From Gemmobacter aquarius (GTDB lineage Bacteria; Pseudomonadota; Alphaproteobacteria; Rhodobacterales; Rhodobacteraceae): a stretch of 64,000 nucleotides of DNA. Both the position numbers and the translations under genes were made by a program. The stretch covers positions 1,662,001 through 1,726,000 of the forward strand of contig NZ_CP028918.1 in the NCBI RefSeq assembly GCF_003060865.1. Reading direction: 5' to 3'. Within the stretch, counting starts at the first letter, position 1, and each line of letters begins with the position of its first letter. Positions 9,231 to 17,628 of this stretch are shown piece after piece. The notes below the pieces were generated by a model. The model had not been told where the DNA came from. It searched no databases and worked only from the letters and a program-made list of their open reading frames with translations.

Positions 9231-10000
9231 GTATCGACGCCTGCGCCGCCCTTGTAGAACGCGGCGATCCCGACCGTTTCGCCGCGACCATGGCAGCGCC
9301 CGTGGCCGCGCGGCCTGCGCTTTTCGTGCTTTACGCCTTCAACCTCGAAGTTGCCCGTGCGCCTTGGGTGACCAAGGAAGCGATGATCGCCGAGATGCGC
9401 CTGCAATGGTGGCGCGACATCGTCGAACAGGCGGGGCAGGGCGTCACGCGGGCGCATGAGGTGGCAGGCCCGCTTGCCGTGCTGATCCGCGAAAAGGGAT
9501 TGCCCTTGGATGTGCTCGACCGTCTGGTCGAGGCGCGGCGCTGGGATGTCTATTCCGACCCGTTCGAGGATGAAGCGGCCCTTGACGCCTATCTGGATGA
9601 CACCGCAGGGGGGCTGATGTGGTGCGCCGCCGTTGCCCTTGGCGCTTCCGCCGCCGCCGAGGCGCCCGTGCGCGCGCTTGGCTATGCTGCTGGCCTTGCG
9701 GCCTACTTGCGTGCCGTGCCTGCGCTGGAAGAGCGGGGTCGCCTGCCAATGGTCGATGGTCGTCCCGCCGCGATTGCCGGCTTGGCACGCAAAGGGCTTG
9801 CCCGTTACGCAGACTACCGCGCCAAGCGGCATCTGGTCCCGATCACCGCAAGACCTGCGCTTTTTGCCGGATATCAGGCGCGGGCGCTGTTGGAACAGGC
9901 GGCACGCCAGCCGCAGCGCGTGGCCGAGGGCACGCTTGCGCTTTCGGAATTCAAGCGCCGTTTCAGCCTGTTACGCGCGGCTTTCACCAAACAGGTTTAA
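9227..10000 (+). CDS. squalene/phytoene synthase-like protein (NDUFAF6-type)
   Basis: The 257-residue protein starts at ATG 9227 inside the cimA stop (ATGA). It has the all-helical isoprenoid synthase fold signature FVLYAFNLEVARAPW and a WWRDIVE helix, but I do not see the two intact DxxxD metal motifs of true squalene or phytoene synthases. That pattern matches the alphaproteobacterial relatives of mitochondrial NDUFAF6, a complex I assembly factor. A catalytic role in carotenoid or hopanoid synthesis is therefore unlikely. The stop shares TTAA with the stop of the convergent MFS gene. Confidence 0.75.
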   Translation: MSIDACAALVERGDPDRFAATMAAPVAARPALFVLYAFNLEVARAPWVTKEAMIAEMRLQWWRDIVEQAGQGVTRAHEVAGPLAVLIREKGLPLDVLDRLVEARRWDVYSDPFEDEAALDAYLDDTAGGLMWCAAVALGASAAAEAPVRALGYAAGLAAYLRAVPALEERGRLPMVDGRPAAIAGLARKGLARYADYRAKRHLVPITARPALFAGYQARALLEQAARQPQRVAEGTLALSEFKRRFSLLRAAFTKQV

Positions 10001-11217
10001 GCTTGGCGCGCCGCAGGGCGCAGGGCCAGCCAGATCAGCGCACCGCCCGCCAGCACAAGGAAGGGCAGCATGGCAAGGTTCACCATCTGCCAGCCCGCAT
10101 GCACCGTGCCGCCCGCGCAATTCATCAGCCCGCCCGACGAGAACGAGGCCATCGTCACCCCGCCGAACACCACCAGATCGTTCAACCCCTGCAAACGCCC
10201 CTTTTCCGCGGGCGTCTGCTCGGCGGTCAGCATTGTCGTGGCCCCGATGAAGCCAAAGTTCCAGCCCAGACCCAAAAGCGCCAGAGAAACGAAGAAATTG
10301 GTCAACTCGAACCCGCTCATCGCGACCGCTCCGGCCCCTGCCAGAATGGTCAGGCCCACTGCCACGATCTTCTCGGCCCCGAAACGGGCGATCAGATGGC
10401 CGGTAAAGAACGACGGCGCATACATCGCCAGCACATGGGCCGTGACCACATCGGCGGCATTGCCCTTGGTGAAACCGCAGCCCACCACCGCCAAGGGCGA
10501 GGAGGTCATCACAAGATTCATCAACGCATAGGACACGGTCGCGCAGATCATCGCCACCGCGATACGCGGAGTGCGGATCATCTGGCTGCGCGTGCGCCCC
10601 GTCGATTCGCCAAAGATCGGTGGCTTTGGCTTGGGAATCTTGAGCAGCGCGAAGAGGAAAATACCTCCGAGATTGAGCGCCATCACCGCAAGATAGGTGC
10701 CAAGGAACGGCACCACCATCGCGTCGGCCGTCACCTTGACCAGTTGCGGGCCGACCACGGCCGATAGCAGCCCCCCCGCCATGACCCATGAAATTGCCTT
10801 CGGGCGAAAGCTGTCCGATGCCGTATCGGCAGCAGCAAAGCGGTAGAACCCTTGGGCAGACATGTAGATGCCGGTGAACAAGGCGGCGATCACGAAAAGC
10901 CAGAAGTTTTGTGTGAGCAGCCCGTAAGCCCCGATCGCCCCGCCCGCAGCCCCGCCCAAGGCACCGATAGCAAAGCCCACGCGCCGCCCGTATCTTTGCA
11001 TGATCGCCGAAAGCGGTGTTGCCGTCAGCATCGAGCCGATCACCGCAAAGCTGATTGGCAGCGTGGCCCAACAGGCATTGGGCGCAAGGCTCTGCCCCGC
11101 AAGACCCGCGATGGTAAAGATCATCGGCATCTGTGCGCCCATCACGGCCTGCGCCGCGACAAGGACCAGAACGTTTTGCTTGGCGAGCGTATCGGAGGGG
11201 GAATTTTGTTCTGACAT
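9997..11217 (-). CDS. MFS transporter
   Basis: The 406-residue protein has 12 hydrophobic segments and a central basic loop (LKIPKPKPPIFGESTGRTRSQ) splitting them six plus six, the Major Facilitator Superfamily layout. The RYGRRVGFAIGALGG stretch after TM2 is the usual motif A. I start it at MSEQNSPSD; a longer reading adds 32 residues without support. It faces the DNA glycosylase divergently and ends stop-to-stop with the squalene-synthase-like gene. Substrate unknown. Confidence 0.85.
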   Translation of the reverse strand: MSEQNSPSDTLAKQNVLVLVAAQAVMGAQMPMIFTIAGLAGQSLAPNACWATLPISFAVIGSMLTATPLSAIMQRYGRRVGFAIGALGGAAGGAIGAYGLLTQNFWLFVIAALFTGIYMSAQGFYRFAAADTASDSFRPKAISWVMAGGLLSAVVGPQLVKVTADAMVVPFLGTYLAVMALNLGGIFLFALLKIPKPKPPIFGESTGRTRSQMIRTPRIAVAMICATVSYALMNLVMTSSPLAVVGCGFTKGNAADVVTAHVLAMYAPSFFTGHLIARFGAEKIVAVGLTILAGAGAVAMSGFELTNFFVSLALLGLGWNFGFIGATTMLTAEQTPAEKGRLQGLNDLVVFGGVTMASFSSGGLMNCAGGTVHAGWQMVNLAMLPFLVLAGGALIWLALRPAARQA

Positions 11218-11299
11218 GATCGCCATGTTTAGGCGCGTATCCCCGCACAGGGCAAGCCCCGGACTTGCACCCGTAACAAAGTCGACCCATGCTGCCGCC

Positions 11300-11923
11300 A
11301 TGACCGGACGCATCCTGAAATCGACAGATTGCCTTGCCGAAGGCGCCGCATGGCTGGCCCGGCGCGAGCCGCGTTTTGCACTGGCCTTGCCTGAAACCGG
11401 CCTGCCGTGGCGGCAGCGCGAACAGGGGTTTCAGGCGCTGCTGGGCGCGATCGTCAGCCAGCAAGTCTCGGTCGCCTCGGCCCGCGCGATCTGGGCGCGG
11501 CTGGAAGCGGCGGGCATGTGCGACCCCGCCCGCCTTGCCCATGCCTCCGACGAAGACCTGCGCGCCTTGGGTCTCAGCCGCCAGAAGGCCCGCTACGGGC
11601 GCGAACTTGCCCGCGCAGGGCTAGACTTCGATGCGCTTAACGGTTTGCCGACCGACGATGTGATCGACACCCTTACCGCCGTGCCGGGCATCGGGCGCTG
11701 GACGGCGGAAATCTACGCCATGTTCGCCATGGGCCGCGCCGATGTCTTTGCCCCCGCCGACCTCGCCTTGCAGGAAGCCGCGCGCCTCCTGTTCGACCTG
11801 CCCGCCCGCCCCACGGAACGCCAATTCCGCACAATGGCTGTGGAGTGGAGCCCGTGGCGGTCGGTTGCGGCGCAACTGCTCTGGGCCTATTACCACAGCG
11901 TCAAATCACGCGAGGGCATCTGA
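11300..11923 (+). CDS. DNA-3-methyladenine glycosylase II (AlkA/HhH-GPD family)
   Basis: The 207-residue protein has the helix-hairpin-helix and Gly/Pro-Asp layout of alkylbase glycosylases: ALLGAIVSQQVSVASA near the start, then LTAVPGIGRWTAEIYAMFAMGR and the catalytic aspartate in VFAPADLALQ. It removes alkylated purines to start base excision repair. The Cys cluster of MutY/EndoIII is absent. The stop overlaps the next start (TGATG), so it is co-translated with the carboxylesterase. Confidence 0.88.
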   Translation: MTGRILKSTDCLAEGAAWLARREPRFALALPETGLPWRQREQGFQALLGAIVSQQVSVASARAIWARLEAAGMCDPARLAHASDEDLRALGLSRQKARYGRELARAGLDFDALNGLPTDDVIDTLTAVPGIGRWTAEIYAMFAMGRADVFAPADLALQEAARLLFDLPARPTERQFRTMAVEWSPWRSVAAQLLWAYYHSVKSREGI

Positions 11924-12585
11924 TGGCACGGGAATTGGGGTTCAAAAGCGCGGGCGCGGCAGCGGGCAAGGCGACATCGCTGGTCGTGCTGGTGCATGGC
12001 TACGGGGCGAATGGCGACGACCTGCTGGGTTTGTCCGATCCGCTGGCCCCGCATCTGCCCCGCACCGCCTTTGTCGCCCCCGATGCGCCCGAACCGGTTT
12101 CGGGCCACGGGTTCGGCTACCAGTGGTTTCCCATCCCGCGCTTTGACGGGTCAACCGAAGCGCAGGCGCGGGCAGGGGTCTTGGCCGCGACCGACGATCT
12201 GAACGCCTTTCTCGATGCCCGTCTGGCAGATTACGGCCTTGGCCCCGAGGCGCTTGCGTTGTTCGGCTTTTCCCAAGGTGCCATGATGTCGCTGCACGTG
12301 GCCCCGCGCCGCGCCAAACCCGTGGCGGGGGTGGTTGCCTGTTCGGGCCGCCTGCTCGCCCCAGAGTCGCTGCAAGCCGATATGCGGGCCAAACCGCCCG
12401 TGCTGCTGATGCATGGCGATCAGGATCCGGTGGTGCCCTTTGGCCATATGTCCGAAGCGGGCGACGCGCTGGTGACGGCGGGGTTCGACGTCTACGGCCA
12501 CGTGATGGAGGGCGCAGGCCACGGCATCGCGCCCGACGGGCTGGGCGTGGCTTTGCAGTTTCTCAGCGAGAAACTGCCCGCCTAG
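11923..12585 (+). CDS. phospholipase/carboxylesterase family alpha/beta hydrolase
   Basis: The 220-residue protein is a compact serine hydrolase: oxyanion segment LVHGYGANGDDLL, nucleophile elbow GFSQGA, catalytic Asp in MHGDQDPVVP and His in EGAGHGI. These features define the acyl-protein thioesterase/carboxylesterase family (Pfam Abhydrolase_2). Start and preceding stop overlap as TGATG. The stop shares CTAG with the stop of convergent glk. Natural ester substrate unknown. Confidence 0.88.
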   Translation: MARELGFKSAGAAAGKATSLVVLVHGYGANGDDLLGLSDPLAPHLPRTAFVAPDAPEPVSGHGFGYQWFPIPRFDGSTEAQARAGVLAATDDLNAFLDARLADYGLGPEALALFGFSQGAMMSLHVAPRRAKPVAGVVACSGRLLAPESLQADMRAKPPVLLMHGDQDPVVPFGHMSEAGDALVTAGFDVYGHVMEGAGHGIAPDGLGVALQFLSEKLPA

Positions 12586-13562
12586 CTTTGCGAGGTCGCC
12601 GCCAGATAGGTCGCGCATCCCGTAAGGGCGGCGAAATCATCCTCGACCACGGTGACGGAAAACGCGGTTTGCAGCAGATCGACGCGCCGTTCCTCGCGGA
12701 AGCTGCGGGTCAGGCCGAAGCGGTCGAAATGCGGGGTCATCGCCCGCGACATGCCGCCGATCAGGTAGATCCCGCCATAGGGCAGGTGGATCAGCGCAAG
12801 GTCGGCCAGCGTCTGGGCAAGGATATGGGTGTAAAGCCTTGCTGCATCTTCTGCCGTGGCGTTGCCTTGTGTCAGTCCGGCCAGCACCGCCGCCGAATCC
12901 ATCGGCACGGCCCCTTGGGTATCACGCGCCGCGAAGGCCGCGAGATTGCCAAGGCCGCGGCCTGCAAGCACCTCTTCCACACCGCAATGCGCGACTTCGC
13001 CCCGCTGGCGCAGCAACCCCTCGACAAAGCGCAGCAGCGCAAGGTCTTCTTCCGTCCGGACGGGCATGTTCACATGGCCACATTCCGAAGGCGGCACCAC
13101 ACGCGCCGCTCCCGTGCCATGCACGGGCGCCGCATTGACCCCCGTGCCCAGCCCCACGACCAGCATCGACGCCCCCGCTTTTTGCGGCCCGTCGATCACC
13201 ACGCGCAGCTTGCCCGCCGCGATATGGCGCAAGGCATGGCCCTGCGCCTGCAAGTCGTTCAGGATCGCCACATGGCGCGCGCCCGTGGCCCCGCCCAGCT
13301 TTTCGGCGTCCATCGACCAATCGAGGTTGGTCATCACAGCCACACCGTCCTGCACCGGCCCTGCCGCCGCCACGCAAACCCCCGACACCGTTGCCCCCGT
13401 TTGGTCAAGGTAATCGCGCAGGATATGGGCAATGTCCTTGCCCGCCGCCTTATACTCGGCATTGGGAAAACGCCGGATCGAGGCCTGATCCACAACGCCG
13501 CCTTGCGCCAGCGCCACGCGGGTGTTTGTGCCGCCAAGGTCGGCAAGGATGGCCAGTGTCAT
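12582..13562 (-). CDS. glk: glucokinase
   Basis: The 326-residue ROK-independent glucokinase has the ATP-binding start ADLGGTNTRVALA, the DL(Q/A)AQGHALR region, GLGTGVNAAPV and the PSECGHVNMP segment of the bacterial Glk family. It phosphorylates glucose released by the neighbouring glucosidases. It is the last gene of the leftward aglR-GH1-glk set, 12 bp after the GH1 stop. Confidence 0.92.
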   Translation of the reverse strand: MTLAILADLGGTNTRVALAQGGVVDQASIRRFPNAEYKAAGKDIAHILRDYLDQTGATVSGVCVAAAGPVQDGVAVMTNLDWSMDAEKLGGATGARHVAILNDLQAQGHALRHIAAGKLRVVIDGPQKAGASMLVVGLGTGVNAAPVHGTGAARVVPPSECGHVNMPVRTEEDLALLRFVEGLLRQRGEVAHCGVEEVLAGRGLGNLAAFAARDTQGAVPMDSAAVLAGLTQGNATAEDAARLYTHILAQTLADLALIHLPYGGIYLIGGMSRAMTPHFDRFGLTRSFREERRVDLLQTAFSVTVVEDDFAALTGCATYLAATSQS

Positions 13563-13574
13563 GCGCGTCTCCGG

Positions 13575-14900
13575 TCAGTCGTTGCGGGCCAGCGCCCGTG
13601 CCAGCGCGTGATACGAGGATTTGGGAACCCTTGCCAAGCTGTCGAAATCCACATGCACCAGACCGAAGCGTTTTTCATACCCCTCGGCCCATTCGTAATT
13701 GTCCAGAAGCGACCAGTAGAAAAAGCCCTGCACATTCGCCCCGTCTGCAATCGCCCGCTTGGTGGCGGCCAGATGGGCGAACAGGAAATCGGTCCGCACT
13801 TGGTCGGTCACCTCTGCGCCGTTGATCACATCGGCATTGGCCATGCCGTTCTCGGTCACAAAGATCGGCAGATCGCCCACGTAATCGCGGGCCATCCGCG
13901 TCAGGAAATGGTGCAGGCCGTCGGGGAAAATCTCCCAGCCCATCTGGGTCTTGTCGAGCGGTCCCGCCACATCGCGCGTCGCGGGCCAAGCGGTTCCGGG
14001 CGCATCGGCGTGGATGTGGCGTGTGTAGTAATTCACCCCCAGCCAGTCGAGTTTCTGGCCGATCACGGCCATATCGTCCTGCCAATTTTCCGGCATATGC
14101 GGGGCCAGACCCTCCAGCGCCTCGGCGGGGTAGGTGCCTTTGGTGATGCCTTCGATGAACCAGCGGTTGAAGATCGCATCCTGCACGCCTGCCGCCCGCC
14201 TGTCGCCCGCGCTGTCGGTGGCGGGTTGGCAATAGTCGAAGTTCAGCACGATCCCCAGATTGTCCTGCCCCATGCCGCGCAGCCGTTCCACCGCCAGCCC
14301 GTGCGCCAGCAGGATATGGTGCATCGCCCGCGACGCGGCGCGGATGTCGCGCAATCCCGGCGCGTGGACGCCCAGAAAATGCGACAGCCACGCCACGCAC
14401 CACGGCTCGTTTATCGTGGCGATGGATGCCACACGGTCGCCCAGAACTTCGGTGATCTTCCCCGCAAAATCGGCAAAGCGGTGGCAGGTGTCGCGGTTGG
14501 TCCAGCCGCCCTTGTCGGCCAAGGCCGAGGGCATTTCCCAGTGATACAGCGTCTGGAACGGCTTTAGCCCGCGCTCGAGCATGCCGTCGACCAAGCGGTC
14601 ATAGAACGCCATGCCTTCGGGGTTCACCGTCACCCCGTCGGGCATCACCCGCGCCCAACTGGTGGAAAAGCGGTAGCCGTCCATGTTGGCGGCCCGCAGC
14701 AGGTCAAGGTCATTACCCCAGCGGTGGTAATGGTCGCAAGCCCGCGACCCGTCCTCGGCCCGCACCACGTTTCCGGGGGTGGCGGCGAATGTATCCCAAT
14801 GGCAGGGCCCGCAGCCGCCAAAGCCCGACCCTTCGATCTGGTAGGCCGCCGTGGCCGCGCCGAACACGAAACCTTCGGGAAAGTCGAAACGTGACAGCAT
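13575..14900 (-). CDS. GH1 beta-glucosidase
   Basis: The 441-residue enzyme is a glycoside hydrolase family 1 beta-glucosidase. It begins with the family signature FPEGFVFGAATAAYQIEG, has the acid/base Glu in TINEPWCVAW and the nucleophile Glu in FVTENGMA, and ends with the SLLDNYEWAEGY substrate-site segment. There is no signal peptide, so it acts on imported disaccharides. It starts 4 bp after the aglR stop and precedes glk, forming a hydrolysis-phosphorylation pair. Confidence 0.93.
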   Translation of the reverse strand: MLSRFDFPEGFVFGAATAAYQIEGSGFGGCGPCHWDTFAATPGNVVRAEDGSRACDHYHRWGNDLDLLRAANMDGYRFSTSWARVMPDGVTVNPEGMAFYDRLVDGMLERGLKPFQTLYHWEMPSALADKGGWTNRDTCHRFADFAGKITEVLGDRVASIATINEPWCVAWLSHFLGVHAPGLRDIRAASRAMHHILLAHGLAVERLRGMGQDNLGIVLNFDYCQPATDSAGDRRAAGVQDAIFNRWFIEGITKGTYPAEALEGLAPHMPENWQDDMAVIGQKLDWLGVNYYTRHIHADAPGTAWPATRDVAGPLDKTQMGWEIFPDGLHHFLTRMARDYVGDLPIFVTENGMANADVINGAEVTDQVRTDFLFAHLAATKRAIADGANVQGFFYWSLLDNYEWAEGYEKRFGLVHVDFDSLARVPKSSYHALARALARND

Positions 14901-14904
14901 GGCG

Positions 14905-15936
14905 TCAGCCCTTTGCGGGGGCCGGTCCGGTGGACTGCCCGATGATCAATTCTGCCTCGAGCAGGCGTTGCTGCGGCGCAGAGCCGGGATTGGCGATGAT
15001 GTCGAGCAACATCTCTGCAGCCAGCCGCCCCGCCTCGCGCACGCTCGACCGCGTGGCGGTAAAGATCGGCACATCCTCGCCATTCTTCATGTAGGACAGG
15101 TCGTCGTCATGGATAATGATCGACACGTCGCGCCCCAGCACAAGCCCGCGCTCCTCGCAGGCCCGCCGCACGCCCATGCCCGAGATCATCGAGGCCGCCA
15201 GAAACGCCGTCGGTGGCTCGGCCACATCCAGCATCGCCCGACCCGCGCGGTAGCCCGATACTTCGGTCATCTCGTCCGATGACATCAACGCCGGATCGAC
15301 CGCCACCGCCCTTGCGGCCATCGCATCGGTAAATCCGGTGCGGCGACGGATGGCGAAATCCATGTTCTCAAGCCCGTTGACCAAGGCGATCCGCCGATGG
15401 CCAAGGTCGAGCAGGAATTCGGTCGCCCGCTGAAAGGCGCGGCGGTTGTTCACATCGACCCATGAATAGGGCAGGGCGGCGCCGGTCGCGCGGCCATGCA
15501 CCACAAAAGGCGTGTCGATCCCGACCAGCAGCGGAATCCGCGCATCGTCCATCTGCGGCGCGTGCAGGATCATCCCGTCCACCGTGCCGCGCGAATGCAG
15601 GTCGCGGTAGGTCTGCTCCTCGCTTTCGTCGGCCACGACCGACAGCACCATGTCATAGCCGTTCTTGGAATAGGTCTCGCCCGCGCCTGCGATGAAATCG
15701 GCGAAGATCGGGTTCATGATCTCGTGCCGGGTGGCAAGCGGGATGACATGGCCGATCGCATAGGCCCGCCCCGTCGCCAGCCGGATCGCCCGCGTGTTGG
15801 GCCGGTAATGGTGCCGCTTGGCCGCCGCCATCACCCGCTCGCGCGTCGTCTCGTTCACTTCCGGATAGCCGTTCAACGCCCGGCTCACGGTCGTGGGCGA
15901 CAGGCCGAGTTGCTGGGCCAGCTCCTTGAGGTTCAT
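14905..15936 (-). CDS. aglR: LacI-family transcriptional repressor of the alpha-glucoside locus
   Basis: The 343-residue protein has an N-terminal LacI helix-turn-helix (MNLKELAQQLGLSPTTVSRAL, hinge NTRAIRLATG) and a periplasmic-binding-like sugar domain. It heads the leftward aglR-GH1-glk transcript and faces aglE across 268 bp that contain LacI-type palindromes, so it very likely represses both directions and responds to an alpha-glucoside. The name follows the known AglR arrangement in Sinorhizobium. Confidence 0.88.
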   Translation of the reverse strand: MNLKELAQQLGLSPTTVSRALNGYPEVNETTRERVMAAAKRHHYRPNTRAIRLATGRAYAIGHVIPLATRHEIMNPIFADFIAGAGETYSKNGYDMVLSVVADESEEQTYRDLHSRGTVDGMILHAPQMDDARIPLLVGIDTPFVVHGRATGAALPYSWVDVNNRRAFQRATEFLLDLGHRRIALVNGLENMDFAIRRRTGFTDAMAARAVAVDPALMSSDEMTEVSGYRAGRAMLDVAEPPTAFLAASMISGMGVRRACEERGLVLGRDVSIIIHDDDLSYMKNGEDVPIFTATRSSVREAGRLAAEMLLDIIANPGSAPQQRLLEAELIIGQSTGPAPAKG

Positions 15937-16020
15937 GGCGATAAAACATCCAAACCGATTTCAATCGCGCCGACAGTAGACAGGTATGGCTGCGCCGTCA
16001 AAGGTTTACCAAAGCGCCAC

Positions 16021-16034
16021 GTAAACGTTTTCAC
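16021..16034. promoter_or_regulatory. LacI-type operator candidate 1
   Basis: GTAAACGTTTTCAC is centred on AAACGTTT, matching the central-CG palindrome of LacI/GalR operators. It lies 85 bp upstream of aglR and 171 bp upstream of aglE. Confidence 0.6.
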
Positions 16035-16086
16035 GGCAGGCTGCCGCTCGATTCGTCCAAAAACCCCTCGTTCAATGCGCTTTGGA

Positions 16087-16121
16087 TTGACAGAACCATG
16101 GCAATCGGCAAGTGTTTGCCA
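16087..16121 (+). promoter_or_regulatory. aglE promoter -35 box with overlapping inverted repeat
   Basis: A perfect TTGACA at 16087-16092 is followed by TGGCAA (16099-16104) and TTGCCA (16116-16121), an inverted repeat lying where the spacer and -10 box should be. A repressor on it would block RNA polymerase. The -10 hexamer (about AAGTGT at 16110) is weak. Confidence 0.5.
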
Positions 16122-16204
16122 TCCAAAGCGGTTTGATGTTCGATTCTGCCGCGCCTTGGTCACATGCCCCGCAAGAGGGCGGGGTATTCTGGGAGGAATA
16201 ACCA

Positions 16205-17551
16205 ATGACGTCGAAGTTTCTCGCAAGCGCAGCCGCGCTGGCGCTTCTGTCGGGTGCTGCCACCGCGCAAGACCTGAAATTCCCTGTGGGCGAAGGCCCG
16301 TTCAACTGGGACAGCTACAAAGCCTATGACGAGGCGACCAATCTCGATGGCCAGACCATCAAGATGTTCGGCCCGTGGCGCGGCGAAGACCAGGTTCTGG
16401 TCGAAACCATGCTGGCCTATTTCACCGCCGCATCGGGCGTAAAGGTGGAATATTCCTCGTCGGAAAACTACGAGCAGCAGATCGTCATCGACACCGAAGC
16501 GGGCAGCCCGCCGGATATCGCGATCCTGCCGCAGCCCGGCCTGATCGCCGATCTGGCGTCCAAAGGCTTCATTGCGCCGCTGGGCGACGAAACCAAGACC
16601 TGGCTGAACGACAATTACGCCGCAGGCCCGTCCTGGGTCAGCCTCGGCACGTATAAGGGCAAGGACGGCGCCGACGCGCTTTACGCCTTTCCCTACAAGA
16701 TCGACGTGAAATCGCTGGTCTGGTATTCGCCCGACACCTTCGCCGATGCGGGCTACGAAGTGCCGCAGACGATGGAAGAGCTGAAAGCCCTGACCGACAA
16801 GATCGTTGCAGACGGCGGCACGCCGTGGTGCATCGGGCTGGGTTCGGGCGGTGCGACCGGCTGGCCCGCGACCGACTGGGTCGAAGACATGATGCTGCGG
16901 ACCCAATCGCCGGAAACCTATGACCAGTGGATCACCCATGCGATCCCGTTCAACGACGCGGCGGTCGTCGGTGCGATCGACGAATTCGGCGCTTTCGCCA
17001 AGAATGACGCCTATGTCGCCGGTGGCGCTGCCGCCGTCGCCTCGACCGACTTCCGCGACAGCCCCAAGGGCCTGTTTACCTCGCCCCCGCAGTGCTACAT
17101 GCACAAGCAGGCGTCGTTCATCCCGTCCTTCTTCCCCGAAGGCACCGAACTCGGCACCGATGCCGACTTCTTCTACTTCCCGGCCTATGCGGGCAAAGAC
17201 CTCGGCAAGCCGGTTCTGGGTGCAGGCACGCTCGCCTTCATCACCAAGGACGGCGAGGGCGCACGCGCCTTTATCGAATGGCTGAAAACCCCGATCGCGC
17301 ATGAGATCTGGATGGCTGGTTCGGGCTTCCTGACCCCGCTGAAATCGGCCAACACCGAAGCCTATGCCAATGCGGCGCTGAAAAAGCAGGGCGAAATCCT
17401 GCTCAACGCCACCACCTTCCGCTTCGACGGTTCCGACCTGATGCCGGGCGCGGTTGGCGCAGGCACCTTCTGGACCGGCATGGTCGATTACACCGGCGGC
17501 AAGTCGGCGCAGGAAGTGGCCGACGGCATCGAAGCCTCGTGGCCCAAGTGA
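16205..17551 (+). CDS. aglE: alpha-glucoside ABC transporter, periplasmic binding protein
   Basis: The 448-residue protein has a signal peptide ending near GAATAQDLKF and the family 1 extracellular sugar-binding fold, with TIKMFGPWRGEDQ, IDTEAGSPPDIAILPQPG and a late MPGAVGAGTFW segment typical of AglE. It collects trehalose, maltose, sucrose or related alpha-glucosides for AglFGK. GGGAGGAAT precedes the start. It is the first and probably most highly expressed gene of the operon; a stable hairpin follows the stop. Confidence 0.92.
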   Translation: MTSKFLASAAALALLSGAATAQDLKFPVGEGPFNWDSYKAYDEATNLDGQTIKMFGPWRGEDQVLVETMLAYFTAASGVKVEYSSSENYEQQIVIDTEAGSPPDIAILPQPGLIADLASKGFIAPLGDETKTWLNDNYAAGPSWVSLGTYKGKDGADALYAFPYKIDVKSLVWYSPDTFADAGYEVPQTMEELKALTDKIVADGGTPWCIGLGSGGATGWPATDWVEDMMLRTQSPETYDQWITHAIPFNDAAVVGAIDEFGAFAKNDAYVAGGAAAVASTDFRDSPKGLFTSPPQCYMHKQASFIPSFFPEGTELGTDADFFYFPAYAGKDLGKPVLGAGTLAFITKDGEGARAFIEWLKTPIAHEIWMAGSGFLTPLKSANTEAYANAALKKQGEILLNATTFRFDGSDLMPGAVGAGTFWTGMVDYTGGKSAQEVADGIEASWPK

Positions 17552-17563
17552 TCTGACATCACT

Positions 17564-17590
17564 GGCAGGTCCGGCGCGTCCGGGCCTGCC
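17564..17590 (+). promoter_or_regulatory. intercistronic hairpin between aglE and aglF
   Basis: GGCAGG-T-CCGG pairs with CCGG-G-CCTGCC around a CGCGT loop, with no U-tract. Hairpins here in sugar operons protect the binding-protein mRNA and reduce downstream expression; that role is inferred. Confidence 0.55.
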
Positions 17591-17628
17591 GCTTTGTCGA
17601 AAGCCGGAAAATTCGGGGAGGGAAGGCC

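Noticed and set aside
12588..14567. 659-aa plus-strand open frame opposite glk and the GH1 gene
   Set aside because: Composition is His/Arg/Pro-rich shadow of conserved genes on the other strand.
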